From Streptomyces nojiriensis (GTDB taxonomy: Bacteria > Actinomycetota > Actinomycetes > Streptomycetales > Streptomycetaceae): 64,000 nucleotides of DNA. The position numbers and the translations under genes were made by a program. Numbering within the stretch: position 1 is the stretch's first letter; each line of letters opens with the position of its first letter. This document shows, one piece after another, positions 1-9,354 of the stretch. The stretch covers positions 248,001 to 312,000 of the forward strand of contig NZ_CP071139.1 of NCBI RefSeq assembly GCF_017639205.1. The letters are read 5' to 3'. Under the pieces are notes generated by a model. It did no database searches. It saw only the letters and a list, made by a program, of their open reading frames with translations, and had not been told where the DNA came from.

Positions 1-249
1 GCCGGCGGTGGCAGCCTCACCGTTCGCGACGGCCTGCAGCTCGGTACGCTCGGTTGCGTTGAGTTCGATCGGAGAGTTCAGCAGTGCCCGCGCGACATTC
101 CGGACCTGCTGCTCCTGCACCGCCGGCGCGGCGACCGCTGCCGCCGGAGCGGGGGTGGTGGTGTGGGCGTGCGCAACGCCGCCACCGAGTCCGAACGCCA
201 GGGCTGCAAGGACGGTGGCCCCACCCATGCGGAGCGCTTTGCGATTCAC
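1..249 (-). CDS. Secreted protein, N-terminal part (runs off left edge)
   Basis: The first 83 codons are visible and the rest lies outside the window. A GTG start at 249 is preceded by an AGGGGAA ribosome site. The product opens with VNRKALRMG, then a hydrophobic stretch ending near GGGVAHA, a classical Sec signal peptide. The mature part begins Thr/Pro/Ala-rich and continues as a polar helix-prone region. I do not recognise the family. It is divergent from the CPBP protease gene, with about 490 bp between them. Confidence 0.65.
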   Translation of the reverse strand, partial: MNRKALRMGGATVLAALAFGLGGGVAHAHTTTPAPAAAVAAPAVQEQQVRNVARALLNSPIELNATERTELQAVANGEAATAG

Positions 250-738
250 GTTATTGTTCCCCTGTATCAAGGCATAGGGGGGTGGAGTCCAGGTATCTGG
301 TTGCCGGGTCGGCGGCTTGGACACTTTCGGCCCGCAACCGCACCTGACTTCGCCCCCCTATGCGAACGGTTGTCCACAGCCCGTTAGTTGGCCTGGTCAG
401 GGCCTACGTGGCTATGTCAGGAACCTAGCCCAGTTGAGTGATTGCACCCAAGCATTTGTTGCCGCAGATGTGATCGCAAACGAATCGTTTCCGCCGTATC
501 AGAGGCTGTCGGCGCCTCCCTGAATCGGCTCATAGGATCCGAAACCGTCTGCGCATCACGTCCTTCCGGCCAAACCCGCTGGACGCGGCTTCCGGCGTGT
601 CGCGCGGTTCGTCGAAGGCTCGGCTCCGTTTACGGCTACCCGCGTCTCGCTTCGGAACTCCCGACTGCCTGCTGCCGTGTGTCCCCGGCTGGGCACAGTG
701 GCGACAATCGGCTGGTGGGATGCGGAACTCCTGGCGCC
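250..738. other. Intergenic region, no gene seen
   Basis: This stretch separates the leftward secreted-protein gene from the rightward CPBP gene, so it should hold both promoters. Reading frames through it have no ribosome site or family resemblance, and I see no strong hairpin or repeat. The long frame that enters the protease gene from 442 looks like an upstream extension rather than coding sequence. Confidence 0.5.
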
Positions 739-1791
739 ATGACGAATCCTGATGCCATGACGAACGACACGACGCCTCCCGGCTCAGCACCGGCATTCCC
801 CGTGCAGCCCGGCCCTCTGGCATTTCACCGGATGGCGCTGACCACCGGGCAGCACAGCTGGTGGCGGCCGCTGGCCGGAACGGCTCTGGTGCTCATGGCC
901 ACCGCCGTGATGACGGTGATGCTGGCCTCCGGCACCGAGATCGCGGGAGAGCTCGCGAACCGCCCCCTCGACTCCGAAGGCACAGCAACCTGGGGCGACA
1001 TCGGGGATACCGCACTGGCGCTGCTGTCCATAGCCTTCGCGATCCCCGCAGTGCTCCTCGCCGCACACTGCGTGCAACACCGCCCGATGGGGACCGTTTC
1101 ATCGGTCGAGAGCCGGCTCCGCTGGCGCTGGCTGGCCATATGCCTTGCGTTGGCCCTGCCCCTGGTTCTGTTCACGGTCGCGGTTCAAGCGCTGATGCCA
1201 GCCCCGGCGGGCAAAAGCGGGGACCTGGCCTGGGCGGGCACACCGGCGTTCCTCACGGGCCTTGCGACCGTGTGGCTCCTGGTGCCGTTCCAGGCCGCGG
1301 CCGAGGAGTACGCGTTCCGCGGCTGGCTGCTGCAGGCAGTCGGCGCCTGGTGCCGCTCACCATGGATGGCGATCACACCCCAGGCACTGCTCTTCGCCAC
1401 GGCCCACGGCTGGGGCACCGTCTGGGGCTTCACCGACCTCGTCGTGTTCGGCGTGGTGACCGGCTGGCTGACCATCCGTACCGGCGGACTGGAAGCCGCC
1501 ATCGCCCTGCACATCCTCAACAACCTGGTGAGCATGAGCATCGCGACCGCATTCGCCGGCGCCTTCGCCTCGGACGACACCGCCGCCGACATGGACTGGG
1601 CCGCAGTGGCCATCGACGTCCCCATGGTGCTCCTCTACGCGACCGCCGTCCTGTGGGTCACCCGCCGCCGCGAACGCGCAAACGGCACAGACGTGCCCGG
1701 TGGGCCGAACACCTCGCCGCCACCGCCCACCCCGCAGACTGCCGCGGCCTCACGCCCCACCGGCTACATGGACCCGGCCGCCGAAGCCTGA
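739..1791 (+). CDS. CPBP-family intramembrane metalloprotease
   Basis: This is a 350-residue polytopic membrane protein with hydrophobic segments from about residue 45 to 330. It carries the CPBP (Abi/Rce1-like) motifs: EEYAFRG with Glu189, Glu190 and Arg194, a second-motif His near 223, and HILNN with His258. The family comprises integral-membrane glutamate proteases, some acting in CAAX processing or bacteriocin immunity. The substrate here is unknown. The ATG at 739 is preferred because the upstream in-frame sequence lacks a ribosome site and is not protein-like. The C-terminus is Pro/Thr-rich and cytoplasmic-looking. The gene stands alone. Confidence 0.85.
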   Translation: MTNPDAMTNDTTPPGSAPAFPVQPGPLAFHRMALTTGQHSWWRPLAGTALVLMATAVMTVMLASGTEIAGELANRPLDSEGTATWGDIGDTALALLSIAFAIPAVLLAAHCVQHRPMGTVSSVESRLRWRWLAICLALALPLVLFTVAVQALMPAPAGKSGDLAWAGTPAFLTGLATVWLLVPFQAAAEEYAFRGWLLQAVGAWCRSPWMAITPQALLFATAHGWGTVWGFTDLVVFGVVTGWLTIRTGGLEAAIALHILNNLVSMSIATAFAGAFASDDTAADMDWAAVAIDVPMVLLYATAVLWVTRRRERANGTDVPGGPNTSPPPPTPQTAAASRPTGYMDPAAEA

Positions 1792-1832
1792 CCAACAGAC
1801 AGGGAGCGCGACAGGACACCGCGAGACGAGGC

Positions 1833-1865
<33 letters not shown>

Positions 1866-1987
1866 GCAGGCCACCAGCCTGCCATCGGCCACGAGCGCGC
1901 GGTCAGTGAACCGACTGGGGAACAACCCCGTACCAGCTCTGCCCCGGTAGTGGTCAGTCCCCCACCCTGCGCGCGAACGCGCCCACG

Positions 1988-2185
1988 GTGGCCGGCCCCG
2001 CCGAGCGCACCGCGTACGCCGAGCAGCTGCGCAAGGAGGAGGTGTTCGAGGCGCTCCACCCGCACGTCGTCTCCGAGTTCGTCGCTTCCCTGGACGCCCG
2101 CGACCCCGGCCGCCCGGCCCCCTCTCCCGCACGTCAGGATCCCGCCCGGCGCGCCGCCTCGCACCATCCGGCTACCGGACCGTGA
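1988..2185 (+). pseudogene. Possible fragment of an unknown gene
   Basis: The frame reads VAGPAERTAYAEQLRKEEVF and then a helix-prone stretch to SLDARDPG with plausible codon use. It loses protein character where the antisense IS21 tail begins. I do not recognise it, and it may be a truncated gene or a shadow frame. Confidence 0.25.
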
Positions 2186-2306
2186 CGTGGGCGCCGGTAA
2201 GCCCGAGCGGGACGGAGTAGTGGTTGCCGGCGAAGGAGACGAGTCCTTGCGGGCTGACGACGCGGGTCTGCTCCAGCTCGGCGGGGAACGGGCGGTCGGC
2301 AGGTCC
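2172..2306 (-). pseudogene. IS21-family IstA transposase, C-terminal remnant
   Basis: About 44 codons on the minus strand end at a stop at 2172-2174. They read PFPAELEQTRVVSPQGLVSF, then AGNHYSVPLGL and HVTVR. This matches the beta-barrel C-terminal domain of IstA (Mu-transposase-like), which typically has a G-N-x-Y-S/A-V-P pattern. The catalytic core and istB are absent, so this is only a scar. Confidence 0.6.
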
Positions 2307-2320
2307 AGCAGCGGCTCGGC

Positions 2321-2545
2321 TTCGGCGAACACCTCGGCCGCGGCCTCACCCTCGCCCAGGCCACCGCCGCCACCAGCCAGACCGCCGAAGGCGTCGCCTC
2401 CGCCGAGTCGGTACTCCGACTCGCCCGCCGCGTCGAAATGCCCGTAATCGAAGTCGTCGTCGACGTACTGCAGGGCCGGATCACCACCGGCCAGGCCGCG
2501 GCCCGGCTTATGGAACGGACTCCCGGAGCCGAGCGGCACGCCGCC
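2321..2545 (+). pseudogene. gpsA: Glycerol-3-phosphate dehydrogenase (GpsA) C-terminal fragment
   Basis: The frame contains LGRGLTLAQATAAT, QTAEGVASAESVLRLARR, VEMPVIEVVVDVL and AAARLMER. These are the hallmarks of the C-terminal helical domain of NAD(P)-dependent GpsA, including the TAEG element and the MP-x-x-E-V-V segment. The N-terminal Rossmann domain is missing. The fragment follows the IS21 scar on the opposite strand. It cannot make an active enzyme. Confidence 0.6.
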
Positions 2546-2603
2546 TGGCCGCCGCCGCTTCCGTCGGCCGGCAACTACCCAACGCGACGCTTCCGCCCCG
2601 CGG

Positions 2604-2870
2604 CTTGCTCGCGTGCCGGTAGGTCAGGTGCGGGGAGGCGATCCGCTGGATCTGGTCGGCCGTGGCCACCTTCAGCACCCCGAGCACGCGCAGCACATTC
2701 CCGCGCAGGTCGTTTGAGGATCTCGCCGGATTCGTCAGCCGCTTGCCTGCCATCAGCTCCACGCCTTCGCCGCTCGCGACCAGTTGCACCTGTCTCCCGT
2801 GAACCGGTCCTGTCTGGTCGTGGAGGGCGCCGGCCCCCTGGAACCCGATGGTCTCGTCCCACGCGGACAA
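2604..2870 (-). pseudogene. Replication-relaxation-type protein, N-terminal fragment
   Basis: The minus-strand frame contains GKRLTNPARSS, then RGNVLRVLGVLKVATADQIQ and SPHLTYRHASK. This is the winged-helix-like N-terminus of the replication-relaxation family found on actinobacterial plasmids and integrative elements. It breaks off into unrelated sequence at about 2604. It is a remnant of plasmid or ICE backbone DNA. Confidence 0.55.
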
Positions 2871-3085
2871 TAAACGTTCACCTTTCAGGATGGGGCGGGT
2901 CCTGCCCGCCCGGGTGGGAGTCCAGCCCGGCGGGCAGGAGGAGGATCAGCCGGTGAACTGGCTCACGATGTAGTCGATGAGCTTGCCAAGGGCAGCACGG
3001 CATAGATGCGGCGTGCGGCTCGCCTCGGCGAGCCCGGCCGTCGGCCGCACGGCGGAAGGACCGGAGTGGCCAACAGCGCCGATCG

Positions 3086-3228
3086 TCAGCCCGTCCGGGC
3101 GCGGCTACAGCCGATCTCGCGGACCGGCGCGGCGAGCTCGGCGTAGAAGTCGACGCGGTCCTGGGCCCGGAGGAGCCGGGCACACACGGTCAGCAGGCCG
3201 GTGCGGGCCTCGGGCAGGTCCAGGCCTA
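3086..3228 (-). pseudogene. Phosphotransferase-like C-terminal fragment, cut by IS5-type element
   Basis: The frame reads LDLPEARTGLLTVCARLLRA then QDRVDFYAELAAPVRE. It is nearly identical to the C-terminus of the intact phosphotransferase gene at 25901-26605 in this window. The homology stops exactly at the left end of the IS5-type element at 3229. A deletion also alters the last residues. It is therefore a second, truncated copy of that gene. Confidence 0.7.
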
Positions 3229-4118
3229 GGGCGTGTCCGCAATGTCAGTCGGGGAGCCATAGTCGCAGGCAGGCGAGGGTGACCAGGGCTTTGTAGTGGC
3301 GGGCTCGTTTGTCGTAGCGGGTGGCGAGGGCCTTGTTCTGCTTGAGCCGGTTGAAGCAGCGTTCGACGACGTTGCGGCGCCGGTAGACCTCACGGTCGAG
3401 ACGGCACAGGCTCTCTCCGCGTCGACGCCGTCCGCTGATCTGGTCGACGCGTTCGGGGATGGTGCAGGCGATGCCGCGTTTGCGCAGGTAGGAGCGGATC
3501 TTGCGGGATGAGTAGCCCTTGTCGCCGACCACCCGTTCCGGTCGGGTCCGGGGCCGGCCCGGCCCGCACCGCTTGATGCGGATGCGGGCCATGACCGGCT
3601 CGAACTGCGTGCAGTCGTTCACGTTCCCGCCGGTGAGCGTGAACGCGAGAGGGCGGCCCCGGCCGTCGCAGGCGAGGTGGATCTTGGTGCTCAGTCCGCC
3701 TCGGGACCGGCCGAGTGCCTCACCGGTCCAGGGCCCCCTTTTCGGGCTCCGGCAGCGTGCTGGTGGGCCCGCACGATCGTCGAGTCGACGCAGACGACCG
3801 ACCAGTCGACTTCGCCGATCGCATCCGAGTGCTGCTGGACGTGGGCCAGGAGCCGGTCCCAGGTTCCGTCCGCCGACCAGCGGCGGAACCGTTCGTAGAC
3901 CGTCTTCCACGGCCCATACCGTTCGGGCAGGTCCCGCCAGGCAGCACCCGTGGACAGCTTCCACAGGATGCCGTTGAGGACCTGCCGCCGGTCCCGCACC
4001 GGACGTCCCATCCGGGGCGGAGCCAGTAACGGTCCGATGATTTCCCAGGCCTGATCAGTCAGTTCATGACGTCGCACCACGAACGGAGTAACGACCGATC
4101 GACATTGCGGACACGCCC
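3229..4118 (-). mobile_element. IS5-family element (IS427-like, two overlapping frames)
   Basis: The 890-bp element is bounded by matching inverted ends, gggcgtgtccgcaatgtc at 3229-3246 and its complement at 4101-4118. It encodes one transposase split over two frames. The left base pair flank is TA but the right flank is AG, so no clean target duplication remains, suggesting later rearrangement. It truncates the phosphotransferase fragment to its left. Confidence 0.8.
3245..4080 (-). CDS. IS5-family transposase, frameshifted ORFA/ORFB
   Basis: The N-terminal frame (GTG at 4080) reads VVRRHELTDQAWEIIGPLL with the PWRDLPERYGPWKTVYERFR helix pair. It holds the first catalytic Asp in VVCVDSTIV. 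The C-terminal frame carries GDKGYSSRKIR (second Asp) and the R-x-x-V-E-R-C-F-N-R-L-K catalytic Glu motif. The switch lies near 3737, where the minus strand has an A4G6 run, the usual slippery site in this group. The frameshift is therefore probably programmed, and the element may be functional. Confidence 0.75.
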
Positions 4119-4548
4119 AGAGCCAGCCCGGTCCGGACGCGGGCGGACGCTTCGGGGTTTCTCCGTCCGGTTGGAAGGATGCCTGCCACCACCCGTTCTC
4201 TTCGGATGCATCAGCGTCACCCGACTGCGCTGCGAGCTGGTTGCCGAGCACGCTCCTGTCACCTTTGGCATGGTCCGCGCACGTCGCCGCTCTGATGAAC
4301 CGTGGAACGTGTCTCCCCACGGCATATTGCGGACTGCATTCCTTCGACCGGCATCCGGAAGTCTCTTTAAGTCTCGCTAGTTGACCGATTCACTAAATAC
4401 TGTGGAGTATTCGAGACATGACTCAGACCTTTTCGGACATAGTCGAAACCGAAATGCCGCACTCCGATCCTGCGGCGGCAAGGCTTCCGCTGAGCCACGC
4501 CGCATTGCGATGGGTTGAATGGATCCCGGTGGAACAGCACCATCGGCG

Positions 4549-5436
4549 TCAGCGGGAAGCCTTACGGCGCCGGAGGAAGGCATAGCCGGCAGCGCCTGCT
4601 GCGGTCAGAGCTGCGGCGCCGCCAAGCAGCCAGGGAGCCGACCGCCGGACCGCGCTCGCCTGGGGTGCCACCACCGGGTCCTGACAGCCTGGTGCCGCCG
4701 TGTCGACCACCCTGTAGCGGGCCCAGATCTTCGCCGACTTGCCGTGCTCGTTCCAGCGCACTTCGTAGAGCCCGGGCTGTGTGTCGCAGCGGATCTGGAC
4801 GACGGCCGATACCAGTTTCGCGCCGCGCATCACCACTGACCGTGTGAAAGCGGGGGATGACAAGGTGACCTCCCCGTCGCTTGCCAGCGCGAAGCCGTCC
4901 GAGGCCGTCATCCGTTCCCCGGCCCGCACGGGACGCACGTCCCAGGGTGTCGCCGGCCATCCCGAGTCCTCGGGCCAGTGCTCTTCCTGGGACACCGGCG
5001 GCAGTTGCGCCACCCGCCGTTCGCACGCCTCCCGTTCGACCGCTTCAGCCGGCGCCACCCGGACACTCCCCCACAGCCGGTCGATCTTGGACACGTTCTC
5101 GTCGCCGACGGGCGAGCCGAACCGCACCTCGTAGGAACCGGGAGCGGCCGTGCAGGAGACCGTCACGACTGCCGTGAGGAGCCGGTCGTCCATGCGCAGG
5201 GTGCCGTCCGCCACGAAGGCGGGGGAGACCACCCGGACACCGTTCCTGGCGTCCCCGGAGACCCCTGCCTCGGTCGAAATGCTGATGCGCTCCCCCAGCG
5301 TCACGGGCATCTCCGCACCACTGGGCATGGGCCGGGGCGGATCCGCGGTGGGCACCGCTAAGGCGCCGCCTGACACCCCGGACAGCAGCACCGCCAGCGA
5401 GGTGGCCACACCGGCCCTCATCCAGTTCATGCTCAT
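4549..5436 (-). CDS. Secreted, membrane-anchored surface protein
   Basis: The product has an N-terminal signal peptide (MSMNWMRAGVATSLAVLLSG to ALA). Two similar extracellular beta-type modules of about 110 residues follow, each with a Cys pair and a G-x-Y-E-V-R-(F/W) motif (SYEVRFGS and LYEVRWNE). It ends in a transmembrane helix near the C-terminus followed by RRRKASR. The start at 5436 is favoured by an AAAAGGG ribosome site 5 nt upstream. A longer version from 5481 is possible. It is divergent from the secreted protease gene, and the pair may act together at the cell surface. Function unknown. Confidence 0.7.
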   Translation of the reverse strand: MSMNWMRAGVATSLAVLLSGVSGGALAVPTADPPRPMPSGAEMPVTLGERISISTEAGVSGDARNGVRVVSPAFVADGTLRMDDRLLTAVVTVSCTAAPGSYEVRFGSPVGDENVSKIDRLWGSVRVAPAEAVEREACERRVAQLPPVSQEEHWPEDSGWPATPWDVRPVRAGERMTASDGFALASDGEVTLSSPAFTRSVVMRGAKLVSAVVQIRCDTQPGLYEVRWNEHGKSAKIWARYRVVDTAAPGCQDPVVAPQASAVRRSAPWLLGGAAALTAAGAAGYAFLRRRKASR

Positions 5437-5558
5437 TTGAACCCTTTTCATTTCCGTTGACGATCTTTCAAACCTCTGCATAGTCTGCCCCCTCGTCGAA
5501 CTGGCGGACTATTACGTCTTGTTTTCTGCGTTGCCGCCTCGCTCAGGAAGTAAGTTCT

Positions 5559-7496
5559 TTGAGATCCAAATGGTTGACCACACTCGCTCTCAGCATCACG
5601 ACCGTCGTACTCGCCAGCCCTGCCGCTATGGCCTCGGGCACTCCGGCTCCGACCGCTTCGATGCCGGCCTCCCCTTCCGCGTCTCCCTCCTTACCCCGGC
5701 CCCCGGCGGCATCTCCACCGCAGGCCACGCCGTTACCCTCGACGTCGCCTCCCCGAGCCACCCTCCCGCTGGCTTCCCCTTCTCCCTCCCGCTCCGTCGC
5801 CCCTGAAGAGGAGTACTGGACCGCTGAACGGATGGCCCAGGCCCAGCCCGTGGATGCGCGGGCAGTGAAGCCGTCCCCAGGCTCGTCCTCGCCCTCGGCC
5901 CGAGACTCGGCCGGCGCCCCCGCAGGCACTCCCACGGCGCGACACTTCGACGGGCTGCCCATGGTCGGAACGTTCTTCTTCGACGGCCAGGCCCTGAACG
6001 GCAAGAGCACGTACTGCTCGGGCAGCGTCGTACGCAGCAAGAGCAAGAGCCTGGTGCTCACCGCGGGCCACTGCGCGAACACCCTCAAGGACGCGACCCA
6101 CCGCATCTTCGTACCGCAGTACCGCTACGGCCTGCCCGCCGGCACGCAGCCGTCCGGGGTCTTCCCTATCGACGAGGTCTACAAGGACCCCCGGTATCCC
6201 GAAGAGGGAAAGGCCACCAGAGGTCCGCTGTCCGACCTGGACTTCGCCTTCGTCGTGGTCGCACCGAACGCCAGAGGCCAGATCGAGAACGTCACAGGGG
6301 CACTGACTTTCACGCCCACCACCTCATACGAGCACAACGTGACCGTCGTGGGGTACCCCGACAGCATCGAGAACAACAGCACGCACAAAGCCATCACGTG
6401 CGACGTCCCCACAAGCCGGTTCTACGGCTTCCGCCAGATGAAGATGGAATGCAAGGGCTACTACGGAGGCGTCTCCGGCGGCCCATGGATCAAGGGGTAC
6501 AACGCCTCGGCACGCACCGGACAGGTGATCGGGAACGTCGGGGGCATGGGCGGTGGCGGCGACGTCGACTGGATCTCGTACTCTCCGATTTACGGCAAGG
6601 ACGCCCAAGACCTCTACAACGACGCCGACAACGGTATCGGACCGAAGAACGTCCATCGCGGCACCTACCAGCCTCCGACGGACGGCCCCGTCCTTCCCGG
6701 CAGCGGCGAGACCTGGAAGCACGCCAAGCAGATAGCCTCCGGCGACTTCTCCGGCACCGGACACAGCGACCTGCTCGTCATCTGGACCGACGGCGAAGTC
6801 ACCCTCTACCCCGGCGACGGCAATGGCGGCTTCCGCCCCGAGCGCCAGCTCCTGGCCCCCAACGCAGACTGGAAGTCGGCCGCCACCATCACCGCCGGCG
6901 ACTTCACCGGATCCAACCAGTTCGACCTGATGGTCCGCTGGGACGACGGCCGGATGACCCTCCACGGCGACGTCGGTTCCAACGGCCTCAACGGGGGAAC
7001 CGAGATGGCGCCCTCCGGATCCATCTGGAGCCACGCCACCCAGATCGCCGCCGGCCGCTTCAACGCCGCCACCTACGTCACCGACCTCATGGTCCGCTGG
7101 TCGGACGGCGAACTCAGCCTCTTCACCAACGTGAGCGCCGGCACCATGGGCCAGGAATACAAGCTCAAGGACCCCAACAGCACCTGGAAGGACGCCACCC
7201 TGCTGACCGCGGGGCAGTACTCCGGAAACCAGAAATGGGACCTCATGGTCCGCTGGTCCAGCGGCGCGCTCAACAACTACGTCGGCACCACCACCGGCGG
7301 CCTCGGCAGCGAGCAGCCCATCCACGGCCCCAACAAGACCTGGACCCACAGCGTCATCATGACCACCGGCCAGTACACCGGTGACGGACTCACCAACGAC
7401 CTCATCATCCGCTGGAGCGACGGCGAGACCACCATGTACAAGGACACCCGCATGAACAACCTCGGAACAGAAATCATGATCGCCCCACCCGCCTAA
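5559..7496 (+). CDS. Secreted trypsin-like serine protease with C-terminal repeat propeller
   Basis: The 645-residue product starts at TTG with AGGAAG 8 nt upstream. It has a signal peptide ending near AMASG and a long Pro/Ser/Ala-rich linker to about residue 125. A chymotrypsin-fold domain follows, with LVLTAGHC (His171), SDLDFAFVVV (Asp) and GGVSGGPW (Ser). The last 270 residues contain five repeats of the pattern A-x-x-I-x-x-G-x-(F/Y)-x-G...DLMVRW-x-DG, typical of FG-GAP/VCBS-like propellers that bind polysaccharide or protein. It should be an exported protease with a targeting domain. The divergent neighbour is a membrane-anchored surface protein. Confidence 0.85.
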   Translation: MRSKWLTTLALSITTVVLASPAAMASGTPAPTASMPASPSASPSLPRPPAASPPQATPLPSTSPPRATLPLASPSPSRSVAPEEEYWTAERMAQAQPVDARAVKPSPGSSSPSARDSAGAPAGTPTARHFDGLPMVGTFFFDGQALNGKSTYCSGSVVRSKSKSLVLTAGHCANTLKDATHRIFVPQYRYGLPAGTQPSGVFPIDEVYKDPRYPEEGKATRGPLSDLDFAFVVVAPNARGQIENVTGALTFTPTTSYEHNVTVVGYPDSIENNSTHKAITCDVPTSRFYGFRQMKMECKGYYGGVSGGPWIKGYNASARTGQVIGNVGGMGGGGDVDWISYSPIYGKDAQDLYNDADNGIGPKNVHRGTYQPPTDGPVLPGSGETWKHAKQIASGDFSGTGHSDLLVIWTDGEVTLYPGDGNGGFRPERQLLAPNADWKSAATITAGDFTGSNQFDLMVRWDDGRMTLHGDVGSNGLNGGTEMAPSGSIWSHATQIAAGRFNAATYVTDLMVRWSDGELSLFTNVSAGTMGQEYKLKDPNSTWKDATLLTAGQYSGNQKWDLMVRWSSGALNNYVGTTTGGLGSEQPIHGPNKTWTHSVIMTTGQYTGDGLTNDLIIRWSDGETTMYKDTRMNNLGTEIMIAPPA

Positions 7497-7516
7497 GTAG
7501 CCCAGCAGGCACATAC

Positions 7517-7548
7517 GTACGCAGGCCGGCCCCGGACGGCCTGCGTAC
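7517..7548 (+). terminator. Hairpin after the protease gene
   Basis: A perfect 12-bp stem (GTACGCAGGCCG with its complement) and an 8-nt loop lie 20 bp after the protease stop codon. There is no T-tract, as is common in Streptomyces terminators. Confidence 0.7.
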
Positions 7549-7562
7549 TCTCCTCCCAGCGG

Positions 7563-7628
7563 AGCCAGGCCGGCCTGGACAGCCCGAAGCCGGGCGACCT
7601 CGTTTTCAACGCCGGCTCCGACGGCTAG
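7563..7628 (+). pseudogene. NlpC/P60-type endopeptidase scrap
   Basis: The short frame SQAGLDSPKPGDLVFNAGSD ending in a stop matches the segment after the catalytic Cys of NlpC/P60 cell-wall hydrolases (PKPGDLVF). Nothing else of the enzyme is present, so it is a recombination scar. Confidence 0.4.
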
Positions 7629-7812
7629 ACACAGGCACCGCCGCTGGCAGGAACGGCCGGGGTGGATAACGAGCAGCTCACGCCCGTTGCCACCCCGGTA
7701 TCCACTCCCGAGACGCAGGCGGATGCGGACCGGCGCGGTGCCGGCGGCGGAGTTTCCTGGGGGACGGTTGTCCGGGCCCGGTCCGCGAGTCGCGGACGGG
7801 CAGCCGCTTTGC

Positions 7813-8079
7813 TCAGCACAGGGCGATCTGCTCATGGTCGGCGAGATGGACGTGAGTTAGCCGGCTGGTGCCCAGGCCGCCCGCTTCCAGGGCCTGGACT
7901 TCCTTCGCGTTGCGGGCGATGGCCTGGTGGTAGGCCAGCTGTGGGGAGAAGGGTGACCAGCCCGGGCAGGGTCGGACGATCCCGTACAGGCGGTGGGAGG
8001 CGTGGACCGGAACCCCATAGGCGTGGATCCCGTCCGAGTTCGAACCGCTTTGGGCGATAGCCCGGTGACGTTCCGTCAT
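7813..8079 (-). CDS. Hypothetical protein, 88 residues
   Basis: The product (MTERHRAIAQSGSNSDG...) is small, His-rich and without a signal peptide or membrane segment. Start codon and codon use are plausible, but I recognise no family. It is divergent from the small gene at 8133 with only 53 bp between them, so the two would share a control region. Confidence 0.4.
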   Translation of the reverse strand: MTERHRAIAQSGSNSDGIHAYGVPVHASHRLYGIVRPCPGWSPFSPQLAYHQAIARNAKEVQALEAGGLGTSRLTHVHLADHEQIALC

Positions 8080-8132
8080 GGGACGATCCAGGCTCGGCGA
8101 TAGCGAGCCGGTCGGCCAGAGAAGGAGACGCA

Positions 8133-8444
8133 ATGTCCGAGTCCACGCCCAACTCTAAGGGTCCCGCCAAGGTGCAGATGTCACCCGAGTCGACACAGGC
8201 GGAACCGGCACTGGTGCCGGTGTCGGAAGTCGACCCCGAGGACGTTGGCACGCTGGCGCTGGAGTACCGCGACGGTCGGCCCGTGATCATCGTGAGTGGC
8301 GGAGAGTTCGTCCCGGCAGGGCTCAAGGTCGTGAGCGAGGACGGAGAAGTTGTTGGTGTCTACAGGCGCTTCACGGCCGGCTCTGGCACCCAGGACAACG
8401 CTGTGCTGACAGCGCTCATGGCCCTTAATGTCGTCATCCGGTAG
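8133..8444 (+). CDS. Hypothetical acidic protein, 103 residues
   Basis: ATG at 8133 is preceded by GGAGAC. The N-terminal 40 residues are acidic, Ser/Pro-rich and probably disordered. The rest is a small beta-rich domain (LALEYRDGRPVIIVSGGEF) with a hydrophobic C-terminus (LTALMALNVVIR). I know no family for it. It is cytoplasmic by appearance. Confidence 0.6.
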   Translation: MSESTPNSKGPAKVQMSPESTQAEPALVPVSEVDPEDVGTLALEYRDGRPVIIVSGGEFVPAGLKVVSEDGEVVGVYRRFTAGSGTQDNAVLTALMALNVVIR

Positions 8445-8764
8445 AGACTCCTGCGCTGGTCGACAAGGGCTGGCCGAACATCGCGTCGCGGACTTGGTTC
8501 CGCCACCCCGACCGCGACTGTCCGGGTGGCGACCGCGGCGGTGCTCGTGTGGGACAGCGGAAGCCCGTCACAGCCCCCGCTCACACATTGGGGTGCCGTT
8601 GACGAACGGCGATCCGGCCGACACGTAGCCGAATGTTCTGGCCGTCGAAGCCGCCGGCGTTGTTTCATGGGTGGTCGCCTATGGGACACGGCACCGTTGG
8701 ATGGTCCACCTGCAGCGATCGTGTTTCATGAGGCGTTGCAAACGGTGGGATGGCTGAAACGCCC

Positions 8765-9170
8765 TGTGAACGGCGGAGGTCTCATCCGTCGTCGAGGGGG
8801 ATGCGTGAGTCGTCGGCAGGGTTTTCGGCGGCGCAGAGGTGATCGTCTGCGGCGCGCCGCGCACCCTCACCAGGTAGCGGCCGGCGGGGAAGTCTGCCAA
8901 GGGGCGCGCGGCGTGAGTGGCGTGGAGGGCCGCCCAGGGGGCCCGGCGCGCAGGAGCTCGGTGGCGGCCAGGGCGGCGGTGGTGTCGAGGGGCTCGTCTC
9001 GATGAACCGCAGTCCGTTGATGTAGGCGAGCAGGCCGGGCCGCTTGGTGTCGCCTGCGGTCAGGGAGAGCACGGGCGTGTAGAGGGAGCCCATGCCGCCG
9101 GAGGCTTGGACGTAGAACCCCGGCGCCGGCCTCGTTGTACGGGTGGCTGTAGACACGAGAACGCGAGTCG
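8765..9170 (-). pseudogene. Degraded protein gene, family unknown
   Basis: Protein-like stretches continue through several minus-strand frames. They are YSHPYNEAGAG, then FYVQASGGMGSLYTPVLSLT and GDTKRPGLLAYINGLRFIE, then DTTAALAATELLRAG, and finally DFPAGRYLVRVRGA. The repeated frame changes indicate a decayed gene. The intervening plus-strand reading frames look non-coding. Confidence 0.4.
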
Positions 9171-9354
9171 TTTGTTGACGACTTCGGGAGTGGCTTCGTG
9201 TGCCGCCACCATGATCATGTCGATGGGTTCGGGAGTCACTGATGGCGGTCGGACGCGTCCCGCGGTTTGTCTCAGGGCTGTTGCGCCGCCGAAGTGGAGC
9301 GACGGTTGGCCGCGATCCGGGCACCTGCCGCACCTCGTGATCGTTGCGAAGGTT

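Noticed and set aside
6324..7835. A 503-codon open frame antisense to the secreted protease
   Set aside because: It mirrors the third-position GC bias of the protease gene and its repeats. It has no ribosome site or family resemblance and overlaps a well-supported gene.
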